Shown here piece by piece: positions 22,757 to 29,132 of a stretch of 29,132 nucleotides of DNA. A program made the translations under genes and the position numbers. The first letter of the stretch is position 1. Each line of letters opens with the position of its first letter. The notes under the pieces are model-generated. The model made no database searches. It had not been told where the DNA came from and saw only the letters and a list, made by a program, of their open reading frames with translations. Origin of the DNA: an uncultured Collinsella sp. (GTDB lineage Bacteria > Actinomycetota > Coriobacteriia > Coriobacteriales > Coriobacteriaceae); contig CABQZS010000134.1 of assembly GCA_902468695.1 (NCBI GenBank), positions 1-29,132 of the forward strand, in the 5' to 3' direction.

Positions 22757-23953
22757 ATGGCTCAAACAAAGCAAGACGGCATCACGCTCAAGCAGTGGCT
22801 CCCACTCGTCGGGCTCACCTGCTGCGCGTTCGTGTTCAACACGTCGGAGTTTATGCCCATCGGCCTTTTGACTGATATCGCCGCGTCGTTCTTGCTCACC
22901 GAGGCCCAGGCGGGCATCATGATCTCGGTCTACGCCTGGGGCGTCATGCTGCTGTCGTTGCCGCTCATGGTGTTTGCCTCGCGTTTTGAGTTCAAGCGGA
23001 TGCTGCTGGGCGTGCTTGCCGTGTTCTCGCTGGGCCAGTTCCTGTCCGCCGTGGCGCCCACCTATCCCATCCTGGTCTGCGCACGCCTGGTGGTTGCCTG
23101 CGCGCATGCCGTGTTCTGGTCGGTCGCCTCGATCATGGCGTCGCGTCTGGTTGACACGCGCCATGGGGCGATCGCCATCAGCATGATCGCTACGGGCTCG
23201 TCCATCGCGCAGATCTTTGGCCTGCCTCTCGGTCGCGCCATTGGCCTGGCCGTGGGCTGGCGTATGACGTTTGCCGTGGTCGGAGCGCTGTCTGCTGTCG
23301 CGGTCGTCTACCAGGCCACGGTGTTTCCTGCTATGCCAGCGGGCGAGCGTTTTACGTTCAAACAGCTGCCCGAGCTGCTCAAGAACCCGCTCCTCATCGC
23401 GCTCTACGCAGTCACGGTCTTCATGGCGACCGGCTATTACGCAAGCTACAGCTATATCGAGCCCTTCCTGGCGCAGGTCGCGCACGTCGATGCGGGCGCC
23501 ATTACCATGACGCTGACGGCGTTTGGCTGCTCTGGTTTGCTCGGAAGCTGGCTGTTTGGCCGCCTGTTCGATGGGCATCGCTTCCCGTTCTTGGCTATCA
23601 CGCTCTCCGGCGTGCCGGTGGCCCTGCTGCTCATGGGGCCGGCCGCATCGTCGCTCGTGACAGTGCTTGCCGTCTGCGCACTGTGGGGTTGCTGCGCCAC
23701 GGCCTTTAACGTGGCGTTTCAGGCCGAGCTCATCAAGCACACGCCGGCAGATTCGTCGGCCGTCGCCATGTCGATCTTCTCGGGCCTGTTCAACCTGGGG
23801 ATCGGCACCGGTACGGCGATCGGCGGCGCCGTGGTGTCGGGCCCCGGTATCGCCTGGATCGGCTGCGCGGGCGGTGCGATCGCCGTCGTGGGCGTCATCC
23901 TCGCTATCACGGTAATGTTCCCGGCCATCCGCCGCGCCAAGCCCGTCGCCTAA
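22757..23953 (+). CDS. MFS sugar efflux transporter, SotB-like
   Basis: This 398-residue protein has twelve predicted transmembrane helices and is a major facilitator drug/sugar:proton antiporter. Close similarity to E. coli SotB is visible in several stretches: AFVFNTSEFMPIGLLTDIA (near 24-42), AGIMISVYAWGVMLLSLPLM, ACAHAVFWSVASIMASR, GLPLGRAIGLAVGWRMTF and ASYSYIEPFL. SotB exports arabinose and IPTG-like sugars, so a role in preventing sugar overload is possible; substrate is not proven. The start is supported by GGAGAGG upstream (22741-22747), and the gene ends at a strong hairpin. Confidence 0.9.
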   Translation: MAQTKQDGITLKQWLPLVGLTCCAFVFNTSEFMPIGLLTDIAASFLLTEAQAGIMISVYAWGVMLLSLPLMVFASRFEFKRMLLGVLAVFSLGQFLSAVAPTYPILVCARLVVACAHAVFWSVASIMASRLVDTRHGAIAISMIATGSSIAQIFGLPLGRAIGLAVGWRMTFAVVGALSAVAVVYQATVFPAMPAGERFTFKQLPELLKNPLLIALYAVTVFMATGYYASYSYIEPFLAQVAHVDAGAITMTLTAFGCSGLLGSWLFGRLFDGHRFPFLAITLSGVPVALLLMGPAASSLVTVLAVCALWGCCATAFNVAFQAELIKHTPADSSAVAMSIFSGLFNLGIGTGTAIGGAVVSGPGIAWIGCAGGAIAVVGVILAITVMFPAIRRAKPVA

Positions 23954-23969
23954 CCATATCCCCTCATCA

Positions 23970-24041
23970 GTTGCGGTGAAATACGGATTGTTTAGCCCAA
24001 TAAACCTGGCAAACAGTCCGTATTTCACCGCAACTTATTTT
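23970..24041 (+). terminator. 24-bp hairpin terminator after the MFS gene
   Basis: Arms 23970-23993 and 24011-24034 pair over 24 bp with a single G-T pair, around a 17-nt loop, followed by TTATTTT. The stem is unusually long and, unlike its GC-rich neighbours, rich in A and T. Confidence 0.8.
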
Positions 24042-24106
24042 GGGGAAGGGGGTGCACGCTGGGCATACAATGGATGTCGTTGTGTTGCGCTTACCGGGAG
24101 GTTGCT

Positions 24107-25483
24107 ATGTGGGCATACGAGACGACGTTCTATCAGATCTATCCGCTGGGCTTTTGCGGAGCTCCGCGCGAGAACGCCGCACCCGTTGCCGAGGACGAAC
24201 TCTCCCAAGCTGCCAACGCCGCGCCCAACCCCGATGCGCCCATCATGAAGATCGCCCAATGGGCCGACTACCTGCAGGAACTCGGCGTTGGCGCTGTGCT
24301 CATTAACCCTCCGCTCGAATCCGATAGCCATGGCTACGACACGCGCAGCTTGCGCCATATCGACCGTCGCTTGGGTGGGGATGCCGACTTTGCCGCCGCA
24401 TGCGAGACACTGCACGCCCGTGGCATCCGCGTGGTGCTCGATGCGGTCTTCAACCATGTGGGCCGTGGCTTTTGGGCCTTCCGCGATGTGCAGGAGCGCA
24501 AGTGGGACTCGCCCTACAAGGACTGGTTCCACATTAGCTTTGATGGCGACTCGTGCTACGGCGACGGCTTTTGGTACGAGGGCTGGGAAGGCCATTTTGA
24601 GCTCGTGAAGCTCAACCTGCAAAACCCCGCCGTGGTCGATTACCTGCTCGAGTCCGTGCGCCGCTGGGCCGAGGTCTTTGGCGTCGACGGCCTGCGCCTG
24701 GACGTTGCCTATATGCTCGACCGCGACTTTATGCGCCGCCTGCACGCCTTTACCCGTGAGCTCAAGCCCGACTTTGTGCTGATCGGCGAGACGCTCCACG
24801 GCGACTACAACCAAATCGTCAACGACGAGATGCTCGATTCCTGCACTAATTACGAGTGCTACAAGGGCCTGTATTCCAGCTTTAACTCGGTCAATATGTT
24901 CGAAATCGCGCACTCGCTGCACCGTCAGTTTGGCGGCGACCCTTGGTGCATCTACCGCGGCAAACATCTGCTGTCGTTTGTCGACAACCACGATGTGCCG
25001 CGCCTGGCGAGCATCCTCACCGACAAGTCCTGTCTGCGTCCCGCCTACGGCATGCTCTTTGGCATGCCGGGCATCCCGTGCGTCTACTATGGCAGCGAGT
25101 GGGGAATTGCTGGCGAAAAGGGCGGCCCCGATGGCGACTGGGCGCTGCGCCCTGCGCTCGATGAGCCTGCGCCCAACGAGCTGACGGCGTTCATCACGCA
25201 ACTCGCACACCTTCGCTCGGCCGACGACGCGGCTGCCCGTGCTCTCAACTACGGTGCCTATCGCAACGTGGTGATCCAGAACAAGCAGCTGCTGTTCGAA
25301 CGCGCTTGTGACGGTGCGACGGTGCTCGTGGCGGTGAATGCCGTGGGTGAGCCTTACGCCTTTGGCGCCGGCGAACTCAACGGCTCCTTCGTCGACCTGC
25401 TTGCCGACGATGCGCCCACGGTCGAGCTGACGGGTACCCTTGAGCTTGCACCCTACGAGGTGCGCTATCTGTTGAGAGCCTAG
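24107..25483 (+). CDS. GH13 alpha-amylase-family glycoside hydrolase
   Basis: This 458-residue intracellular enzyme (no signal peptide) acts on alpha-glucosidic bonds, probably of maltodextrins. GH13 conserved regions are clear: I DAVFNH (112-117), II GLRLDVAY with nucleophile Asp199, III IGETLHG with acid/base Glu228, and IV VDNHD with Asp296. The TIM barrel begins TTFYQIYPLGFCG. The C-terminal beta domain (about 375-458) is present. The layout resembles cyclomaltodextrinase/neopullulanase-like subfamilies without their N-terminal domain; specificity is uncertain. GGGAGGT 4-5 nt before the ATG at 24107 sets the start. It starts just after the MFS terminator and is closely followed by the DNA glycosylase gene. 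Confidence 0.92.
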   Translation: MWAYETTFYQIYPLGFCGAPRENAAPVAEDELSQAANAAPNPDAPIMKIAQWADYLQELGVGAVLINPPLESDSHGYDTRSLRHIDRRLGGDADFAAACETLHARGIRVVLDAVFNHVGRGFWAFRDVQERKWDSPYKDWFHISFDGDSCYGDGFWYEGWEGHFELVKLNLQNPAVVDYLLESVRRWAEVFGVDGLRLDVAYMLDRDFMRRLHAFTRELKPDFVLIGETLHGDYNQIVNDEMLDSCTNYECYKGLYSSFNSVNMFEIAHSLHRQFGGDPWCIYRGKHLLSFVDNHDVPRLASILTDKSCLRPAYGMLFGMPGIPCVYYGSEWGIAGEKGGPDGDWALRPALDEPAPNELTAFITQLAHLRSADDAAARALNYGAYRNVVIQNKQLLFERACDGATVLVAVNAVGEPYAFGAGELNGSFVDLLADDAPTVELTGTLELAPYEVRYLLRA

Positions 25484-25486
25484 CCC

Positions 25487-26050
25487 ATGGCCGTGTCTGA
25501 CGAGGGCTATCAACATATTGAGCATGGGTTTGAGCCCGTGTTCGACCAGCACTCGCGCGTTTTGGTGCTCGGGTCGTTTCCCTCGGTGCTTTCGCGCGCC
25601 AATGCCTTTTATTACGGCAACCCTCAGAATCGCTTTTGGCGCGTGATGGCCGCGTGCCTCGGTGTGCCTGTGCCACCCAACGAGGGCGACCCTTTGGCAA
25701 GTGGTGAGCCCGCGACGCTCGATGCTTCCATTGCCGCCAAGCGGGTCATGCTGCTGAACGGCGGCGTGGCCCTGTGGGATGCAATCGAGAGCTGCGACAT
25801 TAAGGGCTCGAGCGACGCGAGCATTCGCAACGTTGTGCCGGCACATATCGAGCGCATTACCGATGCCGCGCCGATCGAGGTCGTTGTCTGTAACGGCGGT
25901 ACGGCAGGGCGACTCTACAAACGCTACTTGCAAGATCGGACGGGGCTGCCTGCCATCGTCCTGCCCTCGACAAGTCCTGCCAATGCCGCCTGGCGCCTGG
26001 AACGTCTTGTTGAGCGTTGGCACGAAGCCGTTGACTGGGCTGTTATTTAA
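25487..26050 (+). CDS. Family 6 uracil-DNA glycosylase-fold enzyme (DNA-deoxyinosine glycosylase)
   Basis: This 187-residue base-excision repair enzyme belongs to the UDG superfamily group that removes hypoxanthine from DNA. Motif 1 is VLVLGSFPSVLSR (26-38). It is followed by FYYGNPQNRFWRVM (41-54), which is characteristic of the family, a central VMLLNGGVALWDAIESCD (87-104), and motif 2 LPSTSPANA (159-167). In this family an Asn in the first half, rather than the Asp of classical UDG, helps catalysis; I see Asn45/Asn48 in that region. It starts 3 bp after the GH13 stop, so the two are co-transcribed, though they share no obvious function. Confidence 0.88.
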   Translation: MAVSDEGYQHIEHGFEPVFDQHSRVLVLGSFPSVLSRANAFYYGNPQNRFWRVMAACLGVPVPPNEGDPLASGEPATLDASIAAKRVMLLNGGVALWDAIESCDIKGSSDASIRNVVPAHIERITDAAPIEVVVCNGGTAGRLYKRYLQDRTGLPAIVLPSTSPANAAWRLERLVERWHEAVDWAVI

Positions 26051-26051
26051 T

Positions 26052-26714
26052 TTAGATTTTTGTTTGAGCGTGGGCACCCAGACGTTTCAGAACGCCTCGC
26101 CAGATCGGCGCGGGCACGGCTGGCTTGGCGCAAACCATGCCGTCGGTGTCGACGTTGGCGGCATTGCCGCCGCCAAGTCGCTGTGCATGCTCGACGGAGC
26201 AGCCCATGCGCACAGCGCCCACAAGCTTATCCATCGCTTCCGAAAATGGTCGGCGCAAGAGGCCCATGCGTGGGGAATGGCGAAGCGCTGCGATGCCGCT
26301 GCCGGCGCAGATGGCAACGCCTCCACACCACAATTGGTCATGGCGCTCACATGCCTTGTGCAGGCGAACGGCGGTCCCACGCGCCTGCTCAGTGCCCTCT
26401 TGTGCGGCTCGAATTGCGGCATAGACGCGCGTTCCCGTACCGCCAAAGCGCTCAAGCGCCTGCTCGATAGCTGTCAACGTCTCATCGTCAGCCACATCTT
26501 CAATGGCCAGCACGATGCCATCGGCAACGCTGCCGGCGTCATTTGCCTTCAAGTCGACCGGGCGGGGGAGTGCGGTGCCGGAAAGTTGAGCATAGGCGGC
26601 GATGGCATCCTGCAGGTCCCAGAGCAAAAAATCAAGATCGGCGCTATTGGGAATGCTGATATACGCAATGGTTTGCAACGTTTTTGGTGCATCGCCGCGT
26701 GCGGTCGTCTCCAT
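26052..26714 (-). CDS. Uncharacterised protein, flavodoxin-like in parts
   Basis: This 220-residue protein is not confidently assigned. The order of segments (TIAYISIPNSADLDFLLWDL at the start, GIVLAIEDVADDETL in the middle, and HKACERHDQLWCGGVAICAG before PRMGLLRRPFSEAMDKLV) resembles NADPH-dependent FMN reductase/flavodoxin-fold proteins. The glycine-serine P-loop that binds FMN phosphate is missing, so cofactor binding is doubtful. Four cysteines (121, 130, 136, 172) are spread through the second half. A GGAAAGGAGG site before the ATG is strong. It converges with the DNA glycosylase gene, stop codons only 1 bp apart, and diverges from the aminotransferase. Confidence 0.75.
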   Translation of the reverse strand: METTARGDAPKTLQTIAYISIPNSADLDFLLWDLQDAIAAYAQLSGTALPRPVDLKANDAGSVADGIVLAIEDVADDETLTAIEQALERFGGTGTRVYAAIRAAQEGTEQARGTAVRLHKACERHDQLWCGGVAICAGSGIAALRHSPRMGLLRRPFSEAMDKLVGAVRMGCSVEHAQRLGGGNAANVDTDGMVCAKPAVPAPIWRGVLKRLGAHAQTKI

Positions 26715-26807
26715 GCCGCCTCCTTTCCGGTTGGTTTCCGTTTAGGTTACACCGTCTGGCGGTGCCTCGCCGCGCTATCCTAGTGCAACCCTTACGAAAG
26801 GAACGCC

Positions 26808-27944
26808 ATGCGTCTGCCCATGAATACCTCGCTTGCCACGCTCAAGCCCTCCGGCATCCGCCGGATCAATGCGCTCGCCGCCCAGCATCCGGGGTGCATC
26901 GCGCTCGCGCTCGGCGAGCCCGATTTTCCCACGCCCGATGTGATTAGCGCCGAGGTGACTGCTTCGTTGGGCCGCGGTGACACGCACTATCCGCCCAACA
27001 ACGGTCGCCCCGCCCTGCGTGAGGCGTTATCTGCCTACATGGGGGACGCGGGTCTTACGTTTTCCGCCGATGAGGTCATCCTGACCGACGGTGCGACCGA
27101 GGCGCTGTCGGCAACATTCATGGCTATGCTCAACCCCGGCGACGAGGTCATTATTCCCACGCCGGCCTTTGGTCTGTACGAGAGCATCGTCGTGGCCAAT
27201 CACGCCAAGGCGGTCTTTTTGGATACGGAGCCTGCGCAATTCCAGATTGACGAGGACGCACTTCGTGCTTGCGTGACGCCGGCGACCAAGGCTATCGTCA
27301 TCTGCTCGCCCAACAACCCCACGGGCTGCATCCTCAGCGCGGCGTCACTCGACGCCGTGGCGCGCGTGGCAGAGCAGACGGGCATCTACGTAATCTGCGA
27401 CGACGTATACAACCGCCTGGTTTATGTGGATGGCTACGAGCGCTTTGCCCAGCGTCACCCGGAGCTGCGTGAGCAGACGGTAGTCATCGAGAGCTTCTCC
27501 AAGCCCTGGGCCATGACCGGCTGGCGCCTGGGCTGGCTCGCAGCCGCAGCCCCCGTCATCGCCGAGATCGCAAAGGCCCACCAATACTTAGTATCGAGTG
27601 CTGTCTCCTTCGAAATGGACGCCGCAGCCCGAGCCCTGACCGTCGACCCAACCCCCATGCTCGAAGTCTACCGAGCCCGTCGCGAACGCGTACTCGCAGC
27701 CTTAGACGCCATGGGCCTCGACGTAGTAGAACCGGCAGGCGCCTTCTACACTTTCCCAAGCATCAAAAAGTTCGGCCTAACCAGCGAAGACTTCTGCATC
27801 AAAGCTATCAAAGAGGCAAACGTAGCCCTAGTCCCGGGCGACTGTTTCGGAACCGAAGGCCACATCCGCCTAAGCTACTGCGTCTCCGACGAAAACCTGG
27901 ACGAAGGCCTCCGCCGCCTGTCCACCTTCATTTCAACCTTGTAG
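26808..27944 (+). CDS. PLP-dependent aminotransferase, class I/II
   Basis: This 378-residue fold-type I enzyme transfers amino groups between an amino acid and a 2-oxo acid. Landmarks are LGEPDFPTPD (35-44), YPPNNGRPALREAL (61-74), the SPNNPTG cofactor segment (167-173), CDDVY with Asp198 and Tyr201, and the PLP lysine Lys232 in SFSKPWAMTGWRLGW, plus the C-terminal HIRLSYC. It resembles AspC/PatA-type aspartate or aromatic aminotransferases; substrate cannot be fixed. A GAAAGGA site 5 nt before the ATG at 26808 supports this start. Codon use changes sharply after about 27,580: Glu codons go from all GAG to nearly all GAA, while the protein stays intact. Confidence 0.9.
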   Translation: MRLPMNTSLATLKPSGIRRINALAAQHPGCIALALGEPDFPTPDVISAEVTASLGRGDTHYPPNNGRPALREALSAYMGDAGLTFSADEVILTDGATEALSATFMAMLNPGDEVIIPTPAFGLYESIVVANHAKAVFLDTEPAQFQIDEDALRACVTPATKAIVICSPNNPTGCILSAASLDAVARVAEQTGIYVICDDVYNRLVYVDGYERFAQRHPELREQTVVIESFSKPWAMTGWRLGWLAAAAPVIAEIAKAHQYLVSSAVSFEMDAAARALTVDPTPMLEVYRARRERVLAALDAMGLDVVEPAGAFYTFPSIKKFGLTSEDFCIKAIKEANVALVPGDCFGTEGHIRLSYCVSDENLDEGLRRLSTFISTL

Positions 27945-27982
27945 CCCTCAGGGACGCAACACATCAGCCCACCGACCCAAGC

Positions 27983-28230
27983 ATTATGAGTGGGGCGCGC
28001 CGGTCAACGGACACGAGGATTCGCAGCAAAGGCAACGTAGCTCCGGCCGGGAGGGCAGGGCGAGTTTTCCGTAGATTCCGCACGAGCCGAAGGCCACTTA
28101 ATGTGGCCTTCGTGCGAGCCCAGGACTTGACCGAGCGGAAAACTCGCCCTGCCCTCCCGGCCGGAGCGTATGCAGGGTTTGTGTACGAATCCTCGCGCCC
28201 GTTGACCGACGCCGGGGTCCCCGCCATAAT
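27983..28230. repeat. 248-bp near-palindromic element (MITE-like)
   Basis: The element is one large imperfect inverted repeat centred near 28,104. The inner arms (28040-28071 and 28136-28167) are a perfect 32-bp match. The outer arms (28001-28023 and 28186-28208) match at 21 of 23 positions, and the ends are ATTATG (27983-27988) and CATAAT (28225-28230). The 64-nt centre holds its own 10-bp hairpin (28088-28097 with 28103-28112). No open frame of credible composition lies inside and no target-site duplication is visible. It could be a miniature mobile element, a structured RNA, or a cruciform-forming regulatory site; only the repeat structure is certain. Confidence 0.85.
28202..28230 (+). promoter_or_regulatory. 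Promoter of rplJ-rplL at the right end of the palindrome
   Basis: TTGACC (28202-28207, 5/6 to -35 consensus) and CATAAT (28225-28230, 5/6 to -10 consensus) are separated by exactly 17 nt. Transcription would begin near 28,237, giving an rplJ leader of about 210 nt. It is the best promoter seen upstream of rplJ and is made entirely of palindrome sequence. Confidence 0.65.
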
Positions 28231-28244
28231 ACTTTCAGTTCACG

Positions 28245-28384
28245 CACGAATCCGCTGCCAGAGACAGCCGGCGCAAACGGGTCTTACCCGCGAGCTTAAT
28301 GGGACTTCCCGCCAGCCGAGGTGGTCGAGTAGATATGTCTTCTCGCCCCCGTCGCTCATGCAGCGCGGGGGCTTTCTTTTTGGA
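28245..28384 (+). ncRNA. L10 leader with attenuator terminator
   Basis: The rplJ leader carries features of the L10 leader, to which the L10-L12 complex binds to repress its own operon. These are a paired region around ACGGGTCTTACCCGCGAGC, the conserved word GCCGAGGT near 28,315, and then an intrinsic terminator (GCCCCCG 28345-28351 with CGGGGGC 28366-28372, inner CGCT/AGCG pairs, then TTTCTTTTT at 28373-28381). In Gram-positive bacteria this terminator acts as an attenuator. The terminator is certain by inspection; the leader identity rests on motif and position. Confidence 0.68.
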
Positions 28385-28446
28385 CATGCCCCCGTCACGT
28401 CCTTGTGGCGGACCGTGCCCGGAAAGAATTCGAGGAGGTGTAATTC

Positions 28447-28968
28447 ATGCCCCAGCAGTACAAAATCGACAAGGTTGCAGAGATCGAGTCCCGTATCGCC
28501 GAGAACGCCGGTCTGTTCGTCGTCAACTACAACGGTCTGACGGTTAAGCAGGCTCAGGAGCTGCGTCATCAGCTTCGCGAGTGCGGCGCCGAGATGAAGG
28601 TCTACAAGAACAACCTGGTCAAGATCGCTCTCAAGAACCAGGAGCAGCCCGAGATCGACGAGATTCTCGCCGGCCCCGTCGCTTATGTGTTCTACGAGAC
28701 CGAGCCGGTCGAGGCCGCTAAGGCCCTTAAGGACTTCTCCGCTAAGTCCAAGGGCGTCCTTGAGATCAAGGGCGGTATCTCCGACGGCAAGGCCGTTTCC
28801 GCTGATGATGTTAAGGCTATCGCCGAGCTGCCCACCAAGGATCAGCTTCTCGGCCAGATCGCCGGTCTCATCTCCGGTTTCGCTCGCGACATCGCTGTCT
28901 GCGTCAACGGCGTTTCCTCTGGTCTCGCTCGTTCGATCCAGCAGGTCTCCGAGCAGAAGGCAGCCTAG
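28447..28968 (+). CDS. rplJ: 50S ribosomal protein L10
   Basis: L10 anchors the L7/L12 dimers to 23S rRNA and, with L12, represses its own mRNA. The 173-residue protein shows the RNA-binding N-terminal domain (KIDKVAEIESRIAENAGLFV, then NYNGLTVKQAQELRHQLRE, VYKNNLVKIAL) and the C-terminal helix that carries L12 (LISGFARDIAVCVNGVSSGL, ending QVSEQKAA). Length is typical. GAGGAGGTG about 7 nt before the ATG is a strong site. It begins the rplJ-rplL operon and is separated from rplA by about 25 kb. Confidence 0.97.
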   Translation: MPQQYKIDKVAEIESRIAENAGLFVVNYNGLTVKQAQELRHQLRECGAEMKVYKNNLVKIALKNQEQPEIDEILAGPVAYVFYETEPVEAAKALKDFSAKSKGVLEIKGGISDGKAVSADDVKAIAELPTKDQLLGQIAGLISGFARDIAVCVNGVSSGLARSIQQVSEQKAA

Positions 28969-28983
28969 TCGCTGTTTTCACCC

Positions 28984-29051
28984 GCGGCGGCAACGCCGCA
29001 CCCTTGGCGCATTCGCGCCGTGTTTTAACTGATCTCCGTGCATCCGCACGG
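28984..29051 (+). promoter_or_regulatory. Three hairpins in the rplJ-rplL spacer
   Basis: Hairpins are seen at 28984-28999 (6 bp, GCAA loop), 29006-29019 (5 bp, followed by GTGTTTT) and 29036-29051 (6 bp). The middle one is a weak terminator form. They could set the extra rplL expression needed for four or more L12 copies per ribosome. Confidence 0.45.
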
Positions 29052-29070
29052 AAACCGAAAGGACTTAGAA

Positions 29071-29132
29071 ATGGCTAAGCTTACCACCGATGAGATCATC
29101 GATGCTCTTAAGGAAATGACCCTTCTCGAGGC
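29071..29132 (+). CDS. rplL: 50S ribosomal protein L7/L12, N-terminal part
   Basis: Only the first 20 codons are in the window (MAKLTTDEIIDALKEMTLLE). This is the start of the L12 dimerisation domain, which binds L10; the factor-binding C-terminal domain lies beyond the edge. GAAAGGA 8-9 nt before the ATG and the position after rplJ support the call. Confidence 0.93.
   Translation, partial: MAKLTTDEIIDALKEMTLLE

Noticed and set aside
24035..26077. 680-codon open frame on the minus strand opposite the GH13 and glycosylase genes
   Set aside because: Both opposite genes have clear catalytic motifs and ribosome binding sites; this frame shows none.
27986..28540. 184-codon plus-strand frame through the palindrome into rplJ
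   Set aside because: The same peptide pattern appears on both strands because of the palindrome, and the frame crosses the rplJ leader and start; no coding signal.
1..29132. CRISPR array, rRNA genes, transposase genes or prophage genes
   Set aside because: No regularly spaced repeats, rRNA sequence, DDE transposase or phage structural motifs were seen.

Overview
The window looks like chromosome from a high-GC Gram-positive gut actinobacterium of the class Coriobacteriia, most likely Collinsella or a close relative. This is inferred from gene order (tuf, rpmG, tRNA-Trp, secE, nusG, rplK, rplA), from strong AGGAGG-type ribosome binding sites, from GC- and GAG-rich codon use, and from the mix of PTS, FeoAB and TrpXYZ-type transport genes. 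No 16S rRNA gene is present, so genus is an inference.

Positions 1-3131 (+) hold translation and secretion housekeeping genes: the 3' end of tuf, then rpmG, tRNA-Trp, secE and nusG behind a recognisable promoter, then rplK and rplA, closed by a strong terminator. Positions 28447-29132 (+) hold rplJ and the start of rplL. These normally follow rplA directly. Here about 25 kb of accessory and metabolic genes separate the two halves, and rplJ has its own promoter and an L10-type leader with an attenuator.

Positions 3257-12582 are mostly minus strand. They include an MscS channel, a ParB-like/Bmp fusion protein with a metallophosphoesterase (4-bp overlap), a three-gene ABC importer of the TrpXYZ type, a WYL-type regulator and asnS. 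Four related hairpins lie at or just after the 3' ends of minus-strand genes between 3.2 and 7.1 kb. Next come a solitary glucose-family EIIA (minus), an alpha/beta hydrolase, a 106-residue unknown, and a fused FeoA-FeoB ferrous iron transporter (plus).

Positions 17635-25483 look like an alpha-glucoside (maltose-type) utilisation region. They hold a PTS EIICB without its own EIIA, a divergent RpiR/SIS regulator, a GH4 6-phospho-glycosidase, an unknown six-helix membrane protein, a SotB-like efflux permease and a GH13 alpha-amylase-family enzyme. The orphan EIIA at 13.3 kb could phosphorylate the EIICB. After these come a family 6 (deoxyinosine/hypoxanthine) DNA glycosylase, an uncharacterised flavodoxin-like protein and a PLP aminotransferase.

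The most unusual stretch is 27.58-28.45 kb. The last 350 bp of the aminotransferase gene switches abruptly in codon use. It is followed by a 248-bp near-palindromic element with a perfect 32-bp inner inverted repeat. The right end of that element supplies a near-consensus promoter that appears to drive rplJ-rplL.
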